A DNA stretch of 64,000 bases from Mycolicibacter sinensis. Its GTDB lineage: Bacteria > Actinomycetota > Actinomycetes > Mycobacteriales > Mycobacteriaceae. Position numbers and translations under genes: made by a program. The stretch's first letter is position 1, and each line of letters opens with the position of its first letter. The stretch spans positions 62,001-126,000 of the forward strand of contig NZ_LZIN01000105.1 of the NCBI RefSeq assembly GCF_001667375.1, in the 5' to 3' direction. Shown piece by piece: positions 56,676 through 64,000 of the stretch. The notes under the pieces were generated by a model. That model saw only the letters and a program-made list of their open reading frames with translations, did no database searches and had not been told where the DNA came from.

Positions 56676-58013
56676 GTGCCCACGCTGCCCACGCACTACC
56701 CCGAGCTGCGCGAGCGGGTCCGCCGTCAGGCCGAGCTGCTGCCGGAGCTCTACGGCGAGCTGGACTTCGACACGCAGCCCTACCGCACGACGACCGACCC
56801 CGACGACGTGTCGTCGCTGCGCGGCCGGCCCTCCACCCGGGCCAAGCTGCTGGCCGACGAGGCCGCGGTCGAGCTGATTTCGACGGCGACCTGGCTGGGC
56901 GATGTGGTGGCGGACTCCTACGCCGCACTGATGGGCCAATACAGCGTCAGCACCCTGATCGGGATGCTCAAGCAGGCGTGCCGCCACGGCATCGACGCGG
57001 TGCCCGACGCGCCGCCGGAGTTGGCGGCGTTCATCGCCGACATGGAAGCCACCCCGGACTGGCTGGACATGGACCTGGTTCGAAAGGGCGCAGAGCACTC
57101 CCGGCTCCCGATGGCGCTGTTGGCACCGTTCGTCGTCCGTGGTGCGTTCATCGCGACCTTCCTCAACACCTACGCCGCGCTGCCGATGGCACTGACCGGC
57201 GCGCTGTCGGGCAAGCGTGCCGCCGGGCGGGTCAACGAGACCACCAGTTTCTTCGCCGTCACCACGCTGCCCGGCGCACTGGACCGCTACGGCCCGGGCT
57301 TCGAGGCGGCGGCCATGGTGCGGCTGATGCACTCGATGGTCCGCTTCAACGCGCTCAAGCGATCCCCGAAATGGGACGTCGAGGTCTACGGTCTGCCGAT
57401 CCCACAGATCGATCAGATGCCGGCCGGGATGATCAACCTCTACGTGCTGGCGATGGACGCCCGCCGCCAAGGACGCACCGAGTTCACGCCCAGCGAGCGT
57501 GCCCAGGTCGAGTTCACCCGCTATCGCTGCGTTCTGCTCGGCCTGCCCGAAGAGCTGCTGCCGACCACCCCCACTGAGATCATTCGGGTGTTCAGCGCCC
57601 GTGCCGCGCTGCTGCGCGACGACTTCGACGACGCCACCTGCGGGGAGTTGGTTCGCTCCACGATGGCCGCCTACCTGCGGCAGGACGACACCCTGCGCGA
57701 ACGCATCGCCGACGCGGTCGAGAAGAGCTACAGCAAGCTCTTTTTCGTGCGGATGTTCTGTGGCGGCAAGCGCGCGGTGGCCGCGAAGATGGGTGTCACG
57801 CTCGAGGCGGGCGACTATCTGCGGATCGCCCTCACGGCGCCGTTCGTCTCCGGCCGCGCGGCGGTGGTGCAACGCGCTGTTCGCACCCCCGGCTTGCGCC
57901 GGATCACCAACGCCTACGTGCTGCGGCTGCTCAAGCGGCGGCTGAAGGCCTACGGCACGCCCGAATTCACCAGCGACGTCGCCGAATACACACCGTCGGG
58001 CGCGGCCGCCTGA
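56676..58013 (+). CDS. Oxygenase of the MpaB/rubber-oxygenase (Lcp) DUF2236 family
   Basis: This 445-residue protein matches the ER-bound oxygenase MpaB/Lcp/DUF2236 group. Typical blocks are the N-terminal DFDTQPYRTTTDPDDVSSLR, LLAPFVVRGAFIATFLNTYAALPMALTGALSG, and RLMHSMVRFNALKRSPKWDVEVYGLPIPQIDQMPAGMINL, in which His (of LMHSM) is a candidate haem ligand. Latex-clearing protein is a b-type cytochrome that cleaves polyisoprene, but other members have different or unknown substrates. The GTG at 56676 follows GGAGG. Two TetR operators lie in the promoter. Its 3' end overlaps the convergent acyltransferase gene by 64 bp. Confidence 0.83.
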   Translation: MPTLPTHYPELRERVRRQAELLPELYGELDFDTQPYRTTTDPDDVSSLRGRPSTRAKLLADEAAVELISTATWLGDVVADSYAALMGQYSVSTLIGMLKQACRHGIDAVPDAPPELAAFIADMEATPDWLDMDLVRKGAEHSRLPMALLAPFVVRGAFIATFLNTYAALPMALTGALSGKRAAGRVNETTSFFAVTTLPGALDRYGPGFEAAAMVRLMHSMVRFNALKRSPKWDVEVYGLPIPQIDQMPAGMINLYVLAMDARRQGRTEFTPSERAQVEFTRYRCVLLGLPEELLPTTPTEIIRVFSARAALLRDDFDDATCGELVRSTMAAYLRQDDTLRERIADAVEKSYSKLFFVRMFCGGKRAVAAKMGVTLEAGDYLRIALTAPFVSGRAAVVQRAVRTPGLRRITNAYVLRLLKRRLKAYGTPEFTSDVAEYTPSGAAA

Positions 58014-59170
58014 GCGGCGTTCGGGCGCGCGGCCCGGTGCCGGTTCTCCCAGCCGCGTAGCTTCTCCCGGCACGGTTGCTCCACCAGGGCGTAGCTGACC
58101 GCGGCGATCGCGACGGTGAACACCATGGTCAGCACGAGCACCACCGCCATGTCCCCGGTGAACGCGAAGCGGCCGATCACCGGGAACACCATGTCCAGCG
58201 CGGCCAGGTGCCAGATGAAGATCCCGTAGGACCAGCGGCCCAACGTGACCATCGGTGCGCTGGCCAGGAACCGATGCGGCGTGTCGGGGCGGTCCAGCAC
58301 CAGCGGTGCCAGCAGCGCCCAGGCCAGCACCCCGCCCATCGCGGTGCGCACGATGAACTGGCCGACAGTGGCCGAGGTCAATCCCTCCGGGCCGGCCAGC
58401 GGTGAGGCGGCCACCACGAACGCGACCACGGTCACCACCGCCATGGGCAGTCGCCGGCGGGCCAGCCGATGCACCCGGCCGACCGGACTGAACGCCCACT
58501 CGGCCAGCAGCATGCCCGCCCCGAACCAGCAGCCGTAGGCCGGCGCCCAGTTCAGCGGGTTCACCCCGTAGGGCGTATGGATGGGCAGAAATCCCCAACC
58601 GAGGCTGAGCAGCGACACCGCGGCGATCACCGGCACCCGCGCACGTACCGGCAGTCGGGTGGCCCCCAGCGCCAGCAGCGGCAGGGCGATATAGAAGCTG
58701 ACCTCCACCGCCAGGCTCCACATCTGGGTCAGTCCCGGCGTCAGGGTGAGTGGCACATAGATCTGCGTCATCGTCAGGTTGGCCAGCCACACCGTCAGGC
58801 TGGCGTCGCCGGCGTCGGGCAGCAGGGCCAGAATCACCACCACCGACACCAGATAGGCCGGCATGATCCGCACCACCCGAGAGCGCAGGTAATGCCCGGC
58901 CGGCGGCGCCTGGCGCAGGCCGCGCGCGGCCGCGGCATGCCCCCGCCACAGCAGGAACCCGCTCAAGGCGAAGAACACCGCCACGGCCATGTCGAAACGG
59001 CCCCAGAGCCGGCCGGTGATCCCCGACGAGTGCCCGGTCTGGAAGGCCACATGCGTGATGACCACGCCGATGGCGGCGCAGGCGCGCATTCCCTCGACTG
59101 CGGGCAGGAAGCTGCGCACGCCGCCAACCTGCTGGTTCATCTGATCACGGTCCAAAACTTCAATGGACAC
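57950..59170 (-). CDS. Acyltransferase-3 family membrane protein, Rv0228-like
   Basis: This 406-residue membrane O-acyltransferase has about ten helices. The family signature is LPAVEGMRACAAIGVVITHVAFQTGH near residue 22 (catalytic His in the first helix), followed by VFFALSGFLLWRG and MWSLAVEVSFYIALPL. Such enzymes add acetyl, succinyl or longer acyl groups to envelope glycans or lipids. GTG at 59170 gives a length like Rv0228; ATG 59140 is possible and would leave the inverted repeat at 59156-59189 outside the coding region. The last 25-30 residues are encoded opposite the Lcp-like gene. Confidence 0.88.
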   Translation of the reverse strand: MSIEVLDRDQMNQQVGGVRSFLPAVEGMRACAAIGVVITHVAFQTGHSSGITGRLWGRFDMAVAVFFALSGFLLWRGHAAAARGLRQAPPAGHYLRSRVVRIMPAYLVSVVVILALLPDAGDASLTVWLANLTMTQIYVPLTLTPGLTQMWSLAVEVSFYIALPLLALGATRLPVRARVPVIAAVSLLSLGWGFLPIHTPYGVNPLNWAPAYGCWFGAGMLLAEWAFSPVGRVHRLARRRLPMAVVTVVAFVVAASPLAGPEGLTSATVGQFIVRTAMGGVLAWALLAPLVLDRPDTPHRFLASAPMVTLGRWSYGIFIWHLAALDMVFPVIGRFAFTGDMAVVLVLTMVFTVAIAAVSYALVEQPCREKLRGWENRHRAARPNAAQAAAPDGVYSATSLVNSGVP

Positions 59171-59189
59171 ACAGTAGCTGTTTGAAGTT
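59156..59189. promoter_or_regulatory. Inverted repeat in the acyltransferase/Rv0227c-type divergent promoter
   Basis: AACTTCAA (59156-59163) and TTGAAGTT (59182-59189) form a perfect 8-bp dyad with an 18-bp spacer, in the region between the two divergent envelope genes. A regulator site is possible; no family can be named. Confidence 0.4.
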
Positions 59190-59251
59190 CTGCTGTTAGG
59201 GTCAGACAGATTTAGGTGTGGCGGAAAAGTGGAAAGGGAGGATACGGCGAC

Positions 59252-60502
59252 GTGAACCGAGCAGTCATGATGCGTATCGCGGCATGCGCAGTCATGGGCC
59301 TCGGCGCCGCGCTGCTGATCGCAGCCCTATTGCTGTCCACCTATACCGCGGGCAAGATCGCCAAGATTCCGCTCGATCTCGACGTCACCCTGATCAGCAA
59401 CGGCTCCGGCGCCGCGCTGGACCCGGAGTCCCTCGGCAGCGAACATGCCGTCGTCGACCAGGATGTGCCGCTGGTCGCCCAGCAGCAGATCGGGGTGGAG
59501 GCACCCGCCAACGCCGACGTGGTCACCCTGCAGGCCGGCTCGTCGCTGCGGCGTGCGGACCGGCAGAAGGACACCGGCCTGCTGCTGGCCATCGTCGACA
59601 CGGTGACGCTGAATCGCACTTCCGCCGAAGCGGTTTCGGATGACAGCCACCCGGGCGGCTCGGTGCAGCGGCCGCGCAATTACGACGACGACAGCCCGCC
59701 GACCAACATCGCGCTGCCGCACGAGGGACTGTCCTACCGGTTCCCCTTCGACACCCAGAAGCAGTCCTATCAGTACTTCGATCCGATCGCGCAGAAGGCC
59801 TACGAGGCCAACTACGAGGGCGAGGACGACGTCAACGGACTGACCACCTACCGGTTCGTGCAGAACGTCGGCTACGACCCGGACGGCAGCCTGAAAGAAC
59901 CGGTGCGCTACCCGTCGCTGTACGGCCACGACGAGGACGGGGAGATCAGCGCTCCAGCCCGGATGTGGAACATCGAGGGCGTCGACCCCGAGGAAGATGT
60001 CACCATGACGCGGTACTACGCCGCGCAGAAGACGATGTGGGTGGATCCGGTTTCGGGCACCATCGTCAAGTCGAAGGTGCACGCCAACCACTACTACGCC
60101 CGTGATCCGCTGAAGCCAGAGGTGGCACTGGCCGACTACACGGTCACCAGCTCCGAGGAGACCATCGAGGCTCAGGTCGACGCGGCCCGCAACGAGCGGG
60201 ACCGGGTGGCCCTGTGGTCACGGGTCCTGCCGATCACCTTCACCGCCGCCGGGCTGATCTGTTTGATCGGCGGCGTCCTGGTCGGCTGGTTCAGTCTGCC
60301 CGCCGAGACCGCCCTGGGACGGCCGGGCCGCGGCTCCGACGGCGGGTTCTTCGGCGGCTTCACGCCGAAGTCACCGGTGACCGAGCCTGCTTCCGGGGCC
60401 GAGGCCGAGACGGAGAAGCTGCCGACCCAACGTCCCCAACTGGACCGCCCGGCGACGCCCCCGGAGCCGGGACCCCCGGATCCGGCACCCGATCAGCTCT
60501 GA
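59252..60502 (+). CDS. DUF3068/PorA-family membrane protein, Rv0227c-like
   Basis: This 416-residue protein has an N-terminal signal anchor (about 5-32), a large extracytoplasmic domain (about 33-325), a second membrane helix (about 332-353) and a Pro/Glu-rich cytosolic tail. The domain belongs to DUF3068, sometimes labelled porin PorA family, but nothing here looks like a porin. Blocks such as YRFPFDTQKQSYQYFDPIAQKAYEA and MWVDPVSGTIVKSKVHANHYY are conserved in mycobacterial homologues, where the gene is essential in M. tuberculosis (Rv0227c). GTG start after GGGAGGA. The next gene follows after 7 bp, so the two are likely co-transcribed. Confidence 0.87.
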   Translation: MNRAVMMRIAACAVMGLGAALLIAALLLSTYTAGKIAKIPLDLDVTLISNGSGAALDPESLGSEHAVVDQDVPLVAQQQIGVEAPANADVVTLQAGSSLRRADRQKDTGLLLAIVDTVTLNRTSAEAVSDDSHPGGSVQRPRNYDDDSPPTNIALPHEGLSYRFPFDTQKQSYQYFDPIAQKAYEANYEGEDDVNGLTTYRFVQNVGYDPDGSLKEPVRYPSLYGHDEDGEISAPARMWNIEGVDPEEDVTMTRYYAAQKTMWVDPVSGTIVKSKVHANHYYARDPLKPEVALADYTVTSSEETIEAQVDAARNERDRVALWSRVLPITFTAAGLICLIGGVLVGWFSLPAETALGRPGRGSDGGFFGGFTPKSPVTEPASGAEAETEKLPTQRPQLDRPATPPEPGPPDPAPDQL

Positions 60503-60509
60503 CCCCGCG

Positions 60510-62207
60510 GTGGTGCGAGGCGGGCGCTGGATCGCGCCGTGCTACGCACTGGGGTTGACGCTGCTCATTGTGGCGCCGCTGCTGCGGCCGGGCTATCTGC
60601 TGCTGCGCGATGCGGTGTCGACGCCGCGGTCGTACCTGACCGCATCCGCCCTCGGGCTGGGTGAGGCGGCGCCTCGGGCGGTACCGCAGGACTTCGCGGT
60701 GGCGCTGGCTTCTCGGCTGGTCGACGGCGGCATCGTGGTCAAAGCGCTGCTGATCGCGGGCCTGTGGCTGGCCGGCTGGGGCGCGGCGCGGCTGGTGGCG
60801 ACGGTGCTGCCGGACCCCGGCCTGCCCGGACGGCTGGTAGCGGTCACCATCGCGATCTGGAATCCCTATGTGGCCGAACGGTTATTGCAGGGCCATTGGA
60901 GCCTGCTGGTCGGCTACGGGTGCCTGCCGTGGGTGGCAGTGGCGATGCTGAGGCTCAGGTCCGGTAGCGGCGGGCTGTTCGGGTTGGTGTTCTTCGTGGC
61001 GCTGGCCGGGTTGACCCCCACCGGGCTGCTGCTGGCCGCGGTGGTCGCGGTGGTGTGCGTCGCGGTGCCGGGTTCAGGACCGCCGAGGTGGTGGTGTGCG
61101 ACCAGTGCGATGGCGATCGCGGCGACCGCCGCGCTGCCCTGGCTGATGGCCGTGGTGGTGGGTCCGGGATCCGTCCGCGGCGAGTCGGCCGGGGTGGCGG
61201 CGTTCGCGGCGCGCGCCGAGCCGGGTCTGGGCACCCTGGGTAGCCTCGCCGGGCTCGGCGGGATCTGGAACGCCGAGGCGGTGCCGGGTTCGCGGACCAC
61301 GGTTTTCGCTCTGCTGGCCACCGCGGTGTTCGTCGGCGTCGTGGGTCTGGGGTTGTCGACGGTGCGGGACCTGCCCGCCGCGCGACCACTGCTGATGCTG
61401 GCGGGCGCGACGGTGCTGGTGTTCGCCGTGTTGGCTACCGGTCCGGGGCTGGCGGTGTTGCGCTGGGCGGTCGACGTGATTCCCGGCCTGGGCATGCTGC
61501 GCGACGGGCAGAAGTGGGTGGCGTTGGCGATGCCCGGCTACGCGCTGGCGGGGGCGGGGGCGGTGGCGGCCCTGCGGGACCGGCTGCCGCCGGCGCGGGC
61601 AGCGTTGGTGTGCTGCGTCGCGCTCATCGTTGTGCTGCCCGACCTGGTCTGGGGGGTGGCCGGGCGGGTCCAACCGGTGCACTACCCGCCCGGCTGGACG
61701 GCGGTGGCGGCGAAGATCAACGCCGATCCGCGGCCGGTGGCGGTGCTGCCCGCCGACACGATGCGGCACTTCTCCTGGGCCGGGCCGGCGCCGGTGCTCG
61801 ACCCGCTGGCCCGTTGGGTGCGCGCCGAGGTGCTGGCCACCGGCGATCTGAGGGTGGGCGGGCAGACGGTGCGCGGTGAGGGCGGCCACGCCCGCGCGGT
61901 GCAGCAGGCGCTGCTCTCGGGCGCCGAGCCGGCCACGCTCGGCGTCCACGGCGTGGGCTGGGTGGTCAGCGAGTCCGGCACGGACGGCGAAATGGGGGCT
62001 GCCGCACAGACTCTGATGCGGTTGCCGATCTCCTACCGCGACGCAGACTTCACCGTGTACCGGGTCGGCGGCCATCCACCGAAGGTTTCCGCCGGGCCGC
62101 GCCGGGCCGTGCTGGCGGCCCATCTGGTGTGGCTGGCGATGCTGGTGGCAGGCGCTGGCGTCCTTGCGGCGCCGCTGGTTCGGCGATGCTATCCGGCGGC
62201 GAAGTAG
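60510..62207 (+). CDS. Polytopic membrane protein, Rv0226c-like, probable GT-C-type fold
   Basis: This 565-residue protein has at least 11 hydrophobic segments and a C-terminal soluble part (about 380-530) before a last helix. The pattern of helices with a short periplasmic domain, and segments such as TIAIWNPYVAERLLQGHWSLLVGYGCLPW and PGLGMLRDGQKWVALAMPGYALAGAGAVA, are like those of GT-C-type envelope proteins related to AftD. No proven donor or acceptor is known. It is co-directional with the DUF3068 gene 7 bp upstream and ends with a 19-bp overlap of the convergent cytochrome-oxidase IV-like gene. Confidence 0.85.
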   Translation: MVRGGRWIAPCYALGLTLLIVAPLLRPGYLLLRDAVSTPRSYLTASALGLGEAAPRAVPQDFAVALASRLVDGGIVVKALLIAGLWLAGWGAARLVATVLPDPGLPGRLVAVTIAIWNPYVAERLLQGHWSLLVGYGCLPWVAVAMLRLRSGSGGLFGLVFFVALAGLTPTGLLLAAVVAVVCVAVPGSGPPRWWCATSAMAIAATAALPWLMAVVVGPGSVRGESAGVAAFAARAEPGLGTLGSLAGLGGIWNAEAVPGSRTTVFALLATAVFVGVVGLGLSTVRDLPAARPLLMLAGATVLVFAVLATGPGLAVLRWAVDVIPGLGMLRDGQKWVALAMPGYALAGAGAVAALRDRLPPARAALVCCVALIVVLPDLVWGVAGRVQPVHYPPGWTAVAAKINADPRPVAVLPADTMRHFSWAGPAPVLDPLARWVRAEVLATGDLRVGGQTVRGEGGHARAVQQALLSGAEPATLGVHGVGWVVSESGTDGEMGAAAQTLMRLPISYRDADFTVYRVGGHPPKVSAGPRRAVLAAHLVWLAMLVAGAGVLAAPLVRRCYPAAK

Positions 62208-62476
62208 AAGCCGAACAGCAGCCCGAACAGTCCCAGCAGCCACCCGTTCGCGGTCACCTTGAGCCAGGTGGGCGCGTGTCGGACCTCCATGAAGTGCCAG
62301 ATCACCAGCTGCGTCTTGATCGCGGCGATCGATAGCACGATGACGGTGACGGTGGCGTTGAGGTGGTGTGCCTCGCCGGCGTCCCGGGCGGTCTGCCACG
62401 ACGCTACGGTCACCAGCGTGAGCAGGGCCCACACGAAGATCAGCGGGTGGCGGCGGTACGCGGTCACAGCGATCAC
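62189..62476 (-). CDS. Cytochrome c oxidase subunit IV-like protein (NorF/COX4 prokaryotic type)
   Basis: This is a small protein of about 95 residues with three membrane helices (PLIFVWALLTLVTVASW, VTVIVLSIAAIKTQLVIWHF and GWLLGLFGLLFGFYFAAG). It fits the prokaryotic COX4 family that accompanies subunit III-like proteins in oxidase and NO-reductase clusters. GTG 62476 overlaps the stop of the upstream gene (GTGA), so translation is coupled; GTG 62467, with GAGG upstream, is equally possible. No catalytic subunit I is in the window. Confidence 0.82.
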   Translation of the reverse strand: MIAVTAYRRHPLIFVWALLTLVTVASWQTARDAGEAHHLNATVTVIVLSIAAIKTQLVIWHFMEVRHAPTWLKVTANGWLLGLFGLLFGFYFAAG

Positions 62477-63084
62477 CTCATCAAGTAGAGCAGAGCGAAC
62501 AGGATCAGCCACAACACGTCGACCATGTGCCAGTAGGTTGCGCCCGTCTCCACCAAGGACATTCGGGGTTTCGCCGGTCCGCGCAGGCTGCGGATGACGA
62601 AACACAGGATCACCAGCCCCAGGAACACGTGACACAGGTGCATTCCGGTCATCACGAAGTAGTACATGAAGAACAGATTGGTTCCCGGTGTCATCCCCGC
62701 GGTGATCTCCGGGATGTATTCGACCATCTTGAGCAGCGGGAAAGCGGCCCCGCAGGCCAGCGCGCCGCTGAACAACCGGTGTGCATCGGTGGTCTTGCCA
62801 GCACGGGCCGCCGAAGTGCCGAGTGCCACGAGAAGCGAACTGGTCAGCAGCACAACGGTGTTGACGATGCCGATGTTCAGGTTCACCTTGGCCTGACCCG
62901 CCAGGAACATGGCATGGTCTTGGCCGCGGAAGTACATGTAGGACACGAAGTAGGCGGCGAAGATGAACAGGTCGCCGATGACGAAGAACCACATGCTCGG
63001 TTCACCGGGCAGGTGCCCGCGTGCCCGGGGGGTTGGTGTCATCTCGTCGGTACCGATGCCGGGCCCCACTTCGACCTCGGTCAT
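62473..63084 (-). CDS. Cytochrome c oxidase subunit III-like protein (NorE type)
   Basis: This 203-residue protein has five membrane helices and the subunit III features MWFFVIGDLFIFAAYFVSYMYFR, NTVVLLTSSLLVAL, TGMHLCHVFLGL and ATYWHMVDVLWLILFALLYL. It belongs to the COX3/NorE family. NorE-type proteins are accessories that are not themselves redox active. ATG 63084 overlaps the stop of the upstream gene by four bases; the longer frame to 63135 would intrude into that gene. It is placed between a polytopic protein and the subunit IV-like gene in a coupled operon. Confidence 0.88.
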   Translation of the reverse strand: MTEVEVGPGIGTDEMTPTPRARGHLPGEPSMWFFVIGDLFIFAAYFVSYMYFRGQDHAMFLAGQAKVNLNIGIVNTVVLLTSSLLVALGTSAARAGKTTDAHRLFSGALACGAAFPLLKMVEYIPEITAGMTPGTNLFFMYYFVMTGMHLCHVFLGLVILCFVIRSLRGPAKPRMSLVETGATYWHMVDVLWLILFALLYLMR

Positions 63085-63833
63085 GCGCCGGCTCCGGCCA
63101 CGGCTCCGCGCGACGCGGGTTCCCGGGCAACCCAAGCGTTTTCCAGTTCCGCCTCGGGCTGGTTCTTAATCGATCGGTAGATGCACACGTACACGATGAA
63201 CTGCCATGACACGTACAGCGTCATGGCGAGCCAGAATGTCATCAGACCGTTCCAGGCGAAGGGCCCTGATTTGGTGATCCACACCGGCGCGGCCATCAAC
63301 TCGGTCACGTATTGCCAAACGGTGTAATAGCCCAGCCATTTCGGCAGGATATTGTTCTCGTCAAGAATGATCGCCAGGCCGAACGCCATCCACATGATGC
63401 AGAAGCAGCCCAGCGAACCGATGAACGCCAGGTAGCCGAAGTCGTAAAGCATCGCCAGGATCGCCGGGGCGTAGCCGGGACGGAATGCGCCGAGCCCGAA
63501 GCAGAACATGCCGAACAGCATCCCGACGATGGTGCCGGTCATCGCACCCATCATGACCGTGTACCGGAACACCGGGCTGACCGACATCCGCTTGATCTGC
63601 ATGAGGTAGCAGGCATTCGATACCGGCGCCAGGCCGAACGCCAGTGTCAGCACGGTGCAGGCGATCAGCAGATTGTGCGACTGCATGAAGTCGAGGATCT
63701 GGGGCTGAGAGGCGCTCGGCGAGCGGGGCGGCATCATCCAGCTCAAGGGGACGAAGACCAGCCCGAACAGCGCGAAGAAGACCGGAACCGACCAGAAGGC
63801 GATCCACTGATCCCGCTTCGCGGCCTTGGTCAT
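63081..63833 (-). CDS. Polytopic membrane protein of unknown function in the cytochrome-oxidase-like operon
   Basis: This 250-residue protein has about six or seven membrane helices (for example residues 11-34, 50-72, 88-112, 120-145, 195-220). The core MGAMTGTIVGMLFGMFCFGLGAFRPGYAPAILAML and the late SGPFAWNGLMTFWLAMTLYVSWQFIVYVCIYRSIKNQ have no family I can name. The C-terminal pattern recurs in the gene upstream, so the two are paralogues. ATG 63833 overlaps the stop of that gene, and its own stop overlaps the next start. A role as a membrane partner of an oxidase or oxygenase is suggested only by the operon. Confidence 0.8.
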   Translation of the reverse strand: MTKAAKRDQWIAFWSVPVFFALFGLVFVPLSWMMPPRSPSASQPQILDFMQSHNLLIACTVLTLAFGLAPVSNACYLMQIKRMSVSPVFRYTVMMGAMTGTIVGMLFGMFCFGLGAFRPGYAPAILAMLYDFGYLAFIGSLGCFCIMWMAFGLAIILDENNILPKWLGYYTVWQYVTELMAAPVWITKSGPFAWNGLMTFWLAMTLYVSWQFIVYVCIYRSIKNQPEAELENAWVAREPASRGAVAGAGA

Positions 63834-64000
63834 GCCAGCGCCTCGCGCTCGTCACCCTGGCGATTCACCACATCGCGCAGAACCGCGAACATGACCACGA
63901 GATAGACGGCGAAAACGCTGAGCCGCAGGGTGAACGAGAGCGAACCGTCCCAGGCGAGGGGCCCGGTTTTGTACAGCAGCGAAAACGCGCTCGGAACCAG
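63830..64000 (-). CDS. Paralogous polytopic membrane protein, C-terminal part only
   Basis: Only the last 56 residues are inside the window, beginning LVPSAFSLLYKTGPLAWDGSLSF. The frame is open to the window edge. TGPLAWDGSLSFTLRLSVFAVYLVVMF is collinear with SGPFAWNGLMTFWLAMTLYVSWQF of the next gene, which shows tandem duplication. The stop overlaps the downstream ATG (ATGA). The C-terminal tail is charged (RDVVNRQGDEREALA). This is the most upstream visible gene of the operon; its promoter lies outside. Confidence 0.75.
   Translation of the reverse strand: MVPSAFSLLYKTGPLAWDGSLSFTLRLSVFAVYLVVMFAVLRDVVNRQGDEREALA

Noticed and set aside
56655-58949. Minus-strand frame of 764 codons
   Set aside because: It is antisense to the Lcp-like gene and out of frame with the acyltransferase, with no conserved motif.
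62189-62992. Long minus-strand frame joining the COX4-like protein to upstream sequence
   Set aside because: The upstream part is an out-of-frame shadow of the COX3-like gene; only the part from 62476 shows the family pattern.

Overview
The window is high-GC chromosomal DNA from a mycobacterium (Mycobacterium in the broad sense). The organism call rests on gene content and order. From about 2.1 kb to 62.2 kb the genes follow, in inverted orientation, the order of the M. tuberculosis Rv0266c-Rv0226c block: oplA, fecB2-like, pxpB/pxpC, aac(2'), narK3, the HemD-like regulator, the sirohydrochlorin chelatase, nirBD, hsp20, the Sdh1 operon, fadE5, fadA2, fabG4, htdX, a TetR gene, lpqI, a DUF2613 gene, aftD, gabD1, the R2lox gene, a TetR gene, php, an acyltransferase, the Rv0227c-type and Rv0226c-type genes. 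Several lineage-specific insertions interrupt this backbone. The species cannot be resolved from the sequence alone. No rRNA, tRNA or CRISPR array was seen.

Region by region. 1-2.1 kb: a partial acyl-CoA dehydrogenase facing a regulator that fuses an XRE and a TetR DNA-binding domain. 2.1-12.5 kb: 5-oxoproline metabolism (oplA, pxpB, pxpC) and a siderophore-binding lipoprotein, split by two tandem receptor-type Ser/Thr kinases and a membrane-anchored SxxK serine hydrolase. 12.5-17 kb: aac(2'), then a SulP transporter and an SbtA-type bicarbonate transporter on either side of a decayed ISL3-family transposase. 17-25.3 kb: a nitrate/nitrite assimilation island with two NarK paralogues, a stand-alone winged-helix gene, a sirohydrochlorin chelatase, an NnaR-type HemD/winged-helix regulator and nirBD. 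GlnR-like operator arrays with an 11-bp repeat lie in front of the winged-helix gene and of nirB.

25.4-32.5 kb: hsp20 behind a HAIR-like HspR site, a strong terminator, then the Sdh1 succinate dehydrogenase operon behind a perfect CRP-type palindrome. After it come two decayed aldo/keto reductase fragments, a suhB-type gene outside its usual neighbourhood and a flavin reductase. 32.7-41 kb: a fatty-acid module (fadE5, fadA2, fabG4, htdX) and a TetR gene. Their promoters share a TTAC-N6-GTAA palindrome, which suggests a compact self-regulated regulon.

41-62 kb: cell-envelope genes (lpqI, aftD, a proline/tryptophan-rich membrane protein, the Rv0227c and Rv0226c homologues, an acyltransferase), gabD1, R2lox with its TetR regulator, a flavin-oxidoreductase operon opposite a MarR regulator, a double-hotdog thioesterase, a phosphotriesterase-like lactonase, and an Lcp/MpaB-family oxygenase with a TetR regulator and two palindromic operators. 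62.2-64 kb: a translationally coupled operon of cytochrome-oxidase subunit III-like and IV-like proteins and two polytopic paralogues, running off the window end.
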